The notes beneath the pieces were generated by a model. It worked only from the letters and a program-made list of their open reading frames with translations. It was not told the DNA's origin and searched no databases. Below are positions 1 to 4,979 of a stretch of DNA of 5,073 bases, piece after piece. A program made the translations under genes and the position numbers. The stretch is from an uncultured Mycoplasma sp. (GTDB lineage: Bacteria > Bacillota_I > Bacilli_A > RF39 > UBA660). The stretch lies in contig CAJLUG010000079.1 of the NCBI GenBank assembly GCA_905209745.1, forward strand, positions 1-5,073. The letters are read 5' to 3'. Position 1 is the stretch's first letter. Each line of letters starts with the position of its first letter.

Positions 1-967
1 GTCCATAAGCTGGCGCAATATGAACAATACCAGTACCATCACTATCAGTAACATAACTATCAGCTAAAACTTCAAAAGCACGTCCTTCTACTTTAACAAA
101 AGGCATTAATTGTTCATAACGAATACCTTTCAAATCACATCCCTTATAAGTATCAACAACTTCATAATCATCACCCAATACAGAACTAGCTAAACTCTTA
201 CCAACAATAAACGTATAGCCACGTGATTTTACTTTTACATACTCAAGGTCAGGATTAACACATAAAGCAACATTAGCCATAAGTGTCCAAGGAGTTGTTG
301 TCCATACTAAGAAATACTCCTCTTTATCTTTTACTTTAAATGGTACAATAACCGTATTAACACTATCTTGTTCATACCCTTGTGATACTTCATGAGAAGC
401 AAGTTCTGTACCACATCTAGGACAATAAGGTAATACTTTATTTCCATGATAAATTAATCCCTTATCAAATAAAGTCTTAATAATCCACCACTCAGACTCA
501 ATATAATCATTATCACAAGTAACATAAGGATGATCACAATCAATAAACTGTCCCATCATATCTGTAACTTTTTTAACTTCATTAATATTACTATCCGTCT
601 CAACTCGACACTCACAACAGAACTTCTCTACTCCAAACTTTTCAATATCAGCTTTACTTTCAAAGCCAAGTTTCTTCTCAACATTAACTTCAATTGGCAA
701 TCCATGAGTATCAAGACCAATTTTACGAAGTACACGATGTCCTGTCATAGTCTTATATTTACAAAAAGCATCTTTAATTGTTTTCGCAAATACATGATGA
801 ATTCCAGGTTTTGCATTAGCATAAATTGGTCCATCATAAAAGACAAAGTCAGGCCCACCACTACGATGGTTAATGGTTTGATTTAAAATATCTTTCTTAC
901 GCCACTCTTCTACATATTTACTCTCTACTTCATGAATACTACCTTTTTCAAGCTTTTCAAATTTCAT
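1..967 (-). CDS. ileS: Isoleucine-tRNA ligase, N-terminal part (runs off the left edge)
   Basis: This class I aminoacyl-tRNA synthetase activates isoleucine with ATP and loads it onto tRNA-Ile in the cytoplasm. About 322 codons are visible, reading MKFEKLEKGSIHEVE at the start; the gene continues past base 1. The HIGH-type ATP-binding signature is GIHHVF (residues 55-60), in the PGIHHV form I associate with the IleS2-like (eukaryote-like) subclass. GLDTHGLPIE follows at about 84-93. Other family landmarks are YIESEWW, PYCPRCGTELASHEV and the editing-domain entry VWTTTPWT; the visible part ends at HIAPAYG. The KMSKS loop lies outside the window. The start is supported by a purine-rich AAAGGGTGAAG just upstream. 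A T-box leader immediately upstream matches the identity. Two positions look unusual: Leu replaces the usual Trp of GWDTHGLP, and MGQFID replaces the more common MGYW-type segment. Family assignment is firm; the IleS2 subclass is an inference from motifs. Confidence 0.96.
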   Translation of the reverse strand, partial: MKFEKLEKGSIHEVESKYVEEWRKKDILNQTINHRSGGPDFVFYDGPIYANAKPGIHHVFAKTIKDAFCKYKTMTGHRVLRKIGLDTHGLPIEVNVEKKLGFESKADIEKFGVEKFCCECRVETDSNINEVKKVTDMMGQFIDCDHPYVTCDNDYIESEWWIIKTLFDKGLIYHGNKVLPYCPRCGTELASHEVSQGYEQDSVNTVIVPFKVKDKEEYFLVWTTTPWTLMANVALCVNPDLEYVKVKSRGYTFIVGKSLASSVLGDDYEVVDTYKGCDLKGIRYEQLMPFVKVEGRAFEVLADSYVTDSDGTGIVHIAPAYG

Positions 968-987
968 ACACTTCACCCTTTCTAAAT

Positions 988-1023
988 AAAAAACGAACCA
1001 ATTCAAAGGACGAATCAGTTCGT
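988..1023 (-). terminator. Regulated intrinsic terminator of the T-box
   Basis: ACGAACTGATTC (1023-1012) pairs with GAATTGGTTCGT (1004-993) as a continuous 12-bp stem with two G-U pairs and a 7-nt loop. A run of T residues follows at 993-988. The stem's 5' arm overlaps the end of the T-box motif, as expected for a tRNA-controlled attenuator. The ileS start codon is about 20 nt downstream. Confidence 0.92.
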
Positions 1024-1033
1024 GGTACCACCT
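1021..1033 (-). promoter_or_regulatory. T-box sequence / antiterminator bulge (UGGUACC)
   Basis: The sequence AGGTGGTACCACG matches the conserved T-box consensus. The UGGN bases pair with the NCCA 3' end of uncharged tRNA. In the antiterminator fold the AGG and ACG segments pair with CGTCCT further downstream (about 1012-1007). That uses up the 5' arm of the terminator, so the two folds are mutually exclusive. Confidence 0.92.
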
Positions 1034-1204
1034 AAGTTCATAGATTACTCTATCTCAAAAACTATAACGCGTTACCGTATTTATCTTATCCATAAATCAC
1101 AACTTGAAAGTGATCCGAATGCTTCTTCCTAACTCATTTTCACCAACCATGAGCTCTCTACTTATTCCAAAACACTCCGTCTTTCGCACATGTTTTCAAA
1201 ATCT

Positions 1205-1233
1205 AATATAGCACACTTTTTTAGTATCTGCAA
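1205..1233 (-). promoter_or_regulatory. Promoter of the ileS T-box transcript
   Basis: The -35 box is TTGCAG (1233-1228) and the -10 box is TATATT (1210-1205), with a 17-bp spacer. TGC directly before the -10 box makes an extended -10. Transcription would begin near 1198, just before stem I. The -35 box begins at the base after the HD gene's TAA stop, so the promoter sits in the short gap with no slack. Confidence 0.72.
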
Positions 1234-1906
1234 TTATTTTTTTTGAATCTCTTTTAACTTCTTTTTTTCTACATTTAAATCATGTTTCAAAACATAATTA
1301 GATATTTCTAAAAACTCTAAATCATAATGATACTTTTCCTGACTAAACGTAAGCCACATGGTAGACCAAGAAGAATCAGTACTTAATAATTCTTGTACTC
1401 TTGGATCATAAAAACTAATATTATCTTCTTGTTTTTTTAAAGATACTGCCCCATCTAAATCATAAAGTTTGGCTTGAATATCACACTCTAACTTATCACA
1501 GAAATAAGCAAAACGAGCTTCCTTCGTCTTTCTCTCATCAAACTCAAATACGAATCTCTCTAAATCATCATGAATAATGAATAGCTAAAGGCGCAAGTAC
1601 ATCACGTACAGCTTCATGCCCAAGTCTTGCCTTTTCCTCTCTAGAAATCTGAAACTGTGTCAAATCCCCAATAACAATCTCTTCTAACTCATGTAAAGCT
1701 ACCATCATCACCACTTTTTTTAAATCAATATCAAAATCATATTCTGAATAAATAGCCATCGCTAACATCTCTACACCATAAATATGTTCCGCAACACTCT
1801 CTAACCGGTCACTATCCACATGCCAATCCCTCCATCCAGTACGAATCAAATGTTTTAACTCATTACAAAATAAATAAAACTCTACTACGTTCTTAGCTTT
1901 TTCCAT
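1234..1906 (-). pseudogene. HD-domain phosphohydrolase (YfbR/HDDC2-like), frameshifted by a 7-bp duplication
   Basis: The first frame starts at ATG 1906 (RBS GAGGTGA, 1916-1910) and codes for 112 residues ending ...LAIHYS at a TGA (1570-1568). It carries H41 in VAEHIYG, the H72-E73 pair in LHELEE and D81 in IVIGD, typical of HD hydrolases of the YfbR/HDDC2 type, which are proposed to act on nucleoside monophosphates. The rest of the family continues one frame over, from ATTCATGATGATTTA to TAA at 1236-1234. It reads DDLERFVFEFDERKTKEARF, then the hallmark CDKLECD, then SWSTMWL and EKYHYD. The shift coincides with TATTCAT repeated in tandem. Removing one copy gives a continuous 221-residue protein reading LAIHDDLERF across the join. 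As it stands, the product lacks the distal Asp of CDKLECD (about D135 in the repaired protein), so it is probably inactive. The alternatives are a reversible phase-variable tract or an assembly error. The gene has its own promoter and no terminator of its own before the T-box. Confidence 0.85.
1570..1583 (-). repeat. Two-copy heptanucleotide tandem repeat (TATTCAT x2)
   Basis: TATTCAT occurs twice head to tail (1583-1577 and 1576-1570). Seven bases shift the reading frame by one, exactly the shift that separates the two halves of the HD-domain gene. The repeat is therefore the likely cause of the break and could in principle revert by slippage. Confidence 0.9.
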
Positions 1907-1927
1907 AAGTCACCTCAATCACGTAAT

Positions 1928-1956
1928 ATTATAACATATCAAAAGTACACAAACAA
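1928..1956 (-). promoter_or_regulatory. Promoter of the HD-domain gene
   Basis: The -10 box is a perfect TATAAT (1933-1928) preceded by TGT, an extended -10. The -35 box TTGTTT (1956-1951) lies 17 bp upstream. The -35 box shares bases with the T-run of the divIVA terminator, so one stretch both ends one transcript and starts the next. Confidence 0.75.
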
Positions 1957-1981
1957 AAAACTAGACCTATCTAGGATCTAG
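1955..1981 (-). terminator. Intrinsic terminator of the sepF-divIVA transcript
   Basis: CTAGATCCT (1981-1973) pairs with AGGTCTAG (1968-1961), 8 bp with a one-base bulge and an AGAT loop, followed by six T residues (1960-1955). The divIVA stop codon TAG (1969-1967) is inside the hairpin. Confidence 0.82.
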
Positions 1982-2404
1982 TTCTAAAAGTTCAATCTCA
2001 TCAACAACCGCTTGTTGCTGCTCCAAAATAACTTTCAACTTTCGTTTAAATATTTTCATATTTCTTTCTAAAGTTTCTGCATTATTTTCTATTTTTTCAG
2101 CTTTTAAAAGTGCTTCATTGACAATACGACTAGCATTATTTTTGGCATCACTAATAATCATATCATGCTCTTCTCTAGCCATTCTCTTAATATTATCACC
2201 AGTCTCCTCAGCTTTCATAATAGCTTTTTTTAAGGTATCTTCCATCTCTTTATAATGAAGAAGTTCACGATTTACCTGAGTTAATGCATCTCTTTGTGCT
2301 TGACACTTCTTAATAATACCTTCTGTCTGTACAATGACATCACTAATAAACTGATTTACTTCCTGACGATTATATCCATTAGCTTCATAACTAAATTTTT
2401 CCAT
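1967..2404 (-). CDS. divIVA: Short DivIVA-family coiled-coil protein (polar/septal organiser)
   Basis: This 145-residue protein aligns by eye along most of its length with DivIVA/GpsB proteins, which gather at division sites or poles and recruit division or wall-synthesis partners. The N-terminal domain is residues 1-30, with NGYNRQEVNQFI matching the RGYDEDEVNEFL signature. A long Lys/Glu-rich coiled coil fills about 36-140, including ASRIVNEALLKAEKI, close to DivIVA helix sequence. The protein starts about 10 residues later than Bacillus DivIVA. A8-N9 sit where Bacillus has the membrane-binding Phe17-Arg18 pair, so canonical membrane contact may be lost. The start is backed by GAGGTGA (2415-2409) four bases before the ATG. 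It follows sepF by 28 nt with no promoter seen between them, so they probably form an operon. The symbol marks the family; function could be nearer GpsB. Confidence 0.88.
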   Translation of the reverse strand: MEKFSYEANGYNRQEVNQFISDVIVQTEGIIKKCQAQRDALTQVNRELLHYKEMEDTLKKAIMKAEETGDNIKRMAREEHDMIISDAKNNASRIVNEALLKAEKIENNAETLERNMKIFKRKLKVILEQQQAVVDEIELLELDPR

Positions 2405-2432
2405 ATAATCACCTCAGTAACTTACCTAACAA

Positions 2433-2858
2433 CTAAAAATCAAAATCATCATCTTTATCTTTTTTTCCACGAGTAGATTTTGTAGGTGTATTATCATCAC
2501 TAATCTTACCCTCAACATTAACATTATTAGGAGTACATAAGAAAATTCCTCCTCCTAATTTTTGTAAATCTCCACCAATAGCGTAAATCGTACCACTTAA
2601 AAAGTCTACAATTCTCTTTGCTTGATCAGGAGTTACCCTTTTTAAATTAACGACAACAGCACTACGAGATTTTAAATAATCCGCAATCTGTTGACTCTCA
2701 GAATAAGCACGAGGTTCAAGCAACATCATTTTACTACCAGCAACACCATTTTCTTCATGATATTCTTCACGAGAAGTAGAGTAAAATTCTTCGTCTGCTC
2801 CCTCTTCTAACACTTCATCCTCTCCACCAAATAAAGTTTTTAATTTATCTAAAGCCAT
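2433..2858 (-). CDS. sepF: Cell division protein SepF
   Basis: SepF polymerises at the septum, binds the FtsZ C-terminal tail and tethers FtsZ to the membrane. The product is 141 residues. The N-terminal MALDKLKTLFGG suits the short amphipathic membrane-targeting helix. An acidic linker follows (about 12-42), then the globular SepF core (about 44-118) with MLLEPRAYSESQQIADYL, AVVVNLKRV, RIVDFLSGTIYAIGGD and GGIFLCTPNNV. A charged tail of about 20 residues ends in DDDFDF. I chose ATG 2858 over the in-frame ATG at 2873 because GGAGG (2871-2867) sits 8 nt before it, while nothing resembling a ribosome site precedes the earlier ATG. The family's usual N-terminus also matches the later start. The gene is first in an operon with the divIVA-like gene; SepF-FtsZ and DivIVA meet at the same site in the cell. 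Confidence 0.95.
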   Translation of the reverse strand: MALDKLKTLFGGEDEVLEEGADEEFYSTSREEYHEENGVAGSKMMLLEPRAYSESQQIADYLKSRSAVVVNLKRVTPDQAKRIVDFLSGTIYAIGGDLQKLGGGIFLCTPNNVNVEGKISDDNTPTKSTRGKKDKDDDFDF

Positions 2859-2866
2859 ATCTATAT

Positions 2867-2871
2867 CCTCC
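2867..2871 (-). promoter_or_regulatory. Ribosome binding site that fixes the sepF start
   Basis: GGAGG lies 8 nt before the ATG at 2858 and overlaps the in-frame ATG at 2873-2871. That upstream ATG therefore cannot use it and is unlikely to be the real start. Confidence 0.85.
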
Positions 2872-2892
2872 ATTTTATCTTAACTACTTACT

Positions 2893-2920
2893 ATTTTATC
2901 ACATATTTATAAAAAGACAA
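2893..2920 (-). promoter_or_regulatory. Promoter of the sepF-divIVA operon
   Basis: The -35 box is TTGTCT (2920-2915) and the -10 box is TAAAAT (2898-2893), with a 16-bp spacer. TGA just before the -10 box gives an extended -10. It lies between the ATPase stop and the sepF ribosome site. The -35 match is moderate, so sepF might also be reached by read-through from the ATPase gene. Confidence 0.6.
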
Positions 2921-2928
2921 AGGACTTT

Positions 2929-4896
2929 TTACGTATTTATAGAACTATCCACTGTCTGAATAAATCGATTCCCCATACCACCATCATTTGCTGGTACACT
3001 AGCCACTTGTACCGGTTGAATAGTATGAACAGAAACACTATTAAAGTCTGCTGTCTGTACTGGAATTTCACTCATACCTGTAACCATAGAACTACGATTA
3101 ACTACAGAAGTTAATTGATCTGGATTTACTTTTTGATACCAAACAGTTTCCAAATCAACATTATTAGAAAGTGGTCTAGGATTTGGTATCTCAATATACA
3201 TAGAAGTCGGTACTTTAAAAGCATTACCAAACGCAATACAATTTCCCGGTTTTAAACTCTTAAGTTGTGAGACAACCTCACTAGAAACATTAGGTACCAT
3301 ATTACGAATATAATCTAAATCCTTTGGATGTAGAGTACGTAAAATAACAAAGTTAGAACACTGAGAAATCGCCGTATCAGACAATTCACTAGGTCTTTGT
3401 GTAATAAGACCTAAAAAGACTCCATACTTACGTCCCTCTTTCGTAATACGTTCAAATATATTATAACCAAGTAAATCTAAATCCCTATCTTTTTGAACAT
3501 AACGATGGGCCTCTTCAATAATAATATGATAAGCTTCTGCCCCACGATTTTCTAACTCAACCGCTCTAGTAAATACCATACGAGATAAAATCTTCGTAAT
3601 TACTTTTGCCAAACGATCATCAATATAATTAATATTAAAGTTAACAACCTGACACTTCTGTCCAGTCATCTTATCAATAGATAACTCTTGAATAAATTCT
3701 TCTTTCGTAACATACTTAGGATAACTAAAATACTCTTTACTAGGACTATTCGCTAACGTATGTAGACGTACACTAAGTACATTGGCATAATCAAAGACTT
3801 TTTCACTCTTTAAAATACCTTCACTAATAAGCGCAAACTCCATCGCAAGTTCCAAATCATTAAGAGAATAAAATTTATTTAAATCTTCTTCCCTTATCTC
3901 TTCTTGTTCATCCGTAATATAACCACGAATAAATTCCACAACCAGTTCCATCTCTTGCATCTTACCAGTCTTATCGACATATAGACATTGTTTCAAAGTA
4001 CGAACATATCCCGGTTGTGCAATAGTACTTTCCAAATTCAACTCTGGCGTATTAAACTTCGTAAGTACCGCAACTACTTGGTCCCGAATCTTAGTAGAAT
4101 CATTACCAGAAAGTAAAATATCTTGTAATGCACGAGCAATAATATCATTTTTTCGTTTAATAACTACTTCTGAACTTCCCGTAAGAATTGGTACTAATTT
4201 TAAAGTCTTCTCTAAAATAGGTAACTGTGTAGGTGTCGTTGCATCTAATAACAATGCCAAATCATCTACATCAAGTAACCATACAGGAATACGAATAATT
4301 TCTGTTTGGTTCTGTAAGGTATTGGTAGTATAAGTTTTATAATTTAATAATGGATTTACTTTATGAAAACCGGAAAAAGCATGAGTATACTCTCCATACG
4401 CATCAAAAAAGAAAATATTAGAACTAATGGGAGGTGTTGGCGTAGAAGTAAATAACTTTTGAACAACACTCGCAACAGTACAACTTTTACCAGATCCACT
4501 ATTTCCTAAAATGGCAAAGTGATTACTAAAGAACTCATTAATACTAACATTAATACGATATCCTTCATAAACATTGCTTGTCCCAAAGAAAGTAACACCA
4601 GGTCCCGTCTCTTGTTTTCCTAAAATAAGTTCCAACTCGTCCATTTTAATTAAACGTACCAAAGATTTAAAAGATGGTTTAGAAGTCGCTCCTGGAGTAA
4701 ACCCACTTTGATTGATTTCCCCAACAACATTGGCAATCATCTCTGTCTGTGTAACCTTAACAATCTCCCCTACAATCTTTTTATTTTGATACTCAAAAAC
4801 AACATGTAAATTTACCAAATTTGGTTGCTTATTAATATCAATAGCCAACTTGATTAACACGCTATTATCATTAATTTCTAAAATATTACCTAGCAT
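2929..4896 (-). CDS. HerA/DUF87-family P-loop ATPase (HerA-FtsK superfamily)
   Basis: The product is a 655-residue predicted DNA-translocating or DNA-processing ATPase. The N-terminus (about 1-85) is beta-rich and fits the HAS-barrel seen in HerA-type proteins. Walker A is GNSGSGKS (131-138), FFFDAYGEY follows at 162-170, Walker B is IIIEEAH (458-464), an arginine-finger-like RITKEGRKYG is at 483-492, and LITQRPSEL (497-505) is a sensor motif. Between 190 and 400 is the helical insert common in this family. The last ~65 residues are rich in Val, Ser, Gln and Thr and look disordered. No transmembrane segment is apparent. I chose ATG 4896, 8 nt after AGAGGG; a GTG at 4905 overlaps that site and is rejected. 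Archaeal HerA works with nuclease NurA, and bacterial relatives also occur in anti-phage systems with effector partners, but no partner is visible here. It sits just upstream of sepF with its own promoter. Family is firm, role unknown. Confidence 0.9.
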   Translation of the reverse strand: MLGNILEINDNSVLIKLAIDINKQPNLVNLHVVFEYQNKKIVGEIVKVTQTEMIANVVGEINQSGFTPGATSKPSFKSLVRLIKMDELELILGKQETGPGVTFFGTSNVYEGYRINVSINEFFSNHFAILGNSGSGKSCTVASVVQKLFTSTPTPPISSNIFFFDAYGEYTHAFSGFHKVNPLLNYKTYTTNTLQNQTEIIRIPVWLLDVDDLALLLDATTPTQLPILEKTLKLVPILTGSSEVVIKRKNDIIARALQDILLSGNDSTKIRDQVVAVLTKFNTPELNLESTIAQPGYVRTLKQCLYVDKTGKMQEMELVVEFIRGYITDEQEEIREEDLNKFYSLNDLELAMEFALISEGILKSEKVFDYANVLSVRLHTLANSPSKEYFSYPKYVTKEEFIQELSIDKMTGQKCQVVNFNINYIDDRLAKVITKILSRMVFTRAVELENRGAEAYHIIIEEAHRYVQKDRDLDLLGYNIFERITKEGRKYGVFLGLITQRPSELSDTAISQCSNFVILRTLHPKDLDYIRNMVPNVSSEVVSQLKSLKPGNCIAFGNAFKVPTSMYIEIPNPRPLSNNVDLETVWYQKVNPDQLTSVVNRSSMVTGMSEIPVQTADFNSVSVHTIQPVQVASVPANDGGMGNRFIQTVDSSINT

Positions 4897-4904
4897 GATA
4901 AACA

Positions 4905-4910
4905 CCCTCT
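4905..4910 (-). promoter_or_regulatory. Ribosome binding site that fixes the ATPase start
   Basis: AGAGGG lies 8 nt before ATG 4896. The alternative in-frame GTG (4905-4903) shares its last G and cannot be served by it. Confidence 0.8.
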
Positions 4911-4921
4911 ATTCTATTAAC

Positions 4922-4930
4922 AGTATAGCA
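4922..4930 (-). promoter_or_regulatory. Extended -10 promoter element of the ATPase gene
   Basis: TGCTATACT has a good -10 box (TATACT, 4927-4922) with an extended TGC. The only -35 candidate is a T-rich stretch near 4945-4950 that belongs to the preceding terminator, so recognition probably leans on the extended -10. Confidence 0.6.
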
Positions 4931-4943
4931 AATTCTCGCATAA

Positions 4944-4979
4944 AAAAAAAGTAGAATTTAAAGTTATTTTACTTTTTTT
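4944..4979 (-). terminator. Probable bidirectional intrinsic terminator after the right-hand partial gene
   Basis: AAAAAAAGTA (4979-4970) pairs with TACTTTTTTT (4953-4944). A further 3 bp lie beyond one A-C mismatch, with an 8-nt loop, and a T-run follows. In plus-strand RNA the mismatch becomes a G-U pair, so the hairpin could also stop transcription coming from the left. The stop codon of the partial gene (4966-4964) lies in the loop and stem. The stem is A-U rich, so efficiency is uncertain. Confidence 0.7.

Larger units (their letters stand above)
988..1198 (-). ncRNA. T-box riboswitch leader of ileS, probable Ile (AUC) specifier
   Basis: T-box leaders sense uncharged tRNA and switch a terminator off when charging is low. 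Stem I can be folded from GAAAG (1185-1181) with CTTTC (1110-1106). Above it is a 9-bp helix, GAGTGTTTT (1177-1169) with GAAGCATTC (1125-1117), including G-U pairs. Between these helices the 3' strand is GGATCA (1116-1111), which places ATC at 1114-1112 followed by a purine, as expected for an isoleucine specifier. The distal part has CTCAT/ATGAG (1153-1149 with 1137-1133) enclosing GGTTGGTGAAA, typical of T-box stem I. A hairpin ATTTAT/ATAAAT (1097-1079) and an ATAGA/TCTAT hairpin (1053-1040) fit the stem II and III region. The T-box itself, AGGTGGTACCACG, is at 1033-1021, followed by the terminator. The 5' end is estimated from the promoter. Confidence 0.93.

Noticed and set aside
530..886. 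Plus-strand open frame of 118 codons
   Set aside because: It lies wholly inside the minus-strand ileS coding region, its protein is low-complexity Asn/Ile/Phe/Ser-rich, and no ribosome site precedes it. It mirrors the A+T-rich gene.
1065..1074. Palindrome TAACGCGTTA as an operator
   Set aside because: It lies inside the T-box leader between stem I and the T-box motif, where RNA folding of the stem II region explains it.
1118..1120. ATT as the T-box specifier
   Set aside because: It falls inside the 9-bp stem I helix (1177-1169 with 1125-1117) and is followed by C, while the nearby ATC sits in the internal loop and is followed by A.
1568..1570. TGA read as tryptophan (Mollicutes code), making the HD stop sense
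   Set aside because: Reading through the TGA in that frame gives another TGA at once and then more stops without family sequence, while the correct continuation is one frame over. The Trp codons checked in these genes are TGG.
2294..2476. Plus-strand open frame of 60 codons
   Set aside because: It is antisense to the start of divIVA and the end of sepF, which both have clear families and ribosome sites. Its Ile/Thr/Phe-rich content comes from the opposite strand.
2859..2873. Start of SepF at the upstream ATG (five extra residues)
   Set aside because: That ATG overlaps the GGAGG ribosome site used by ATG 2858, and no such site lies before it.
2911..2930. Hairpin AAAAAG/CTTTTT as a terminator after the ATPase gene
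   Set aside because: The stem is six mostly A-U pairs with no separate T-run, and it overlaps the sepF -35 box. It is too weak to call, so read-through into sepF cannot be excluded.
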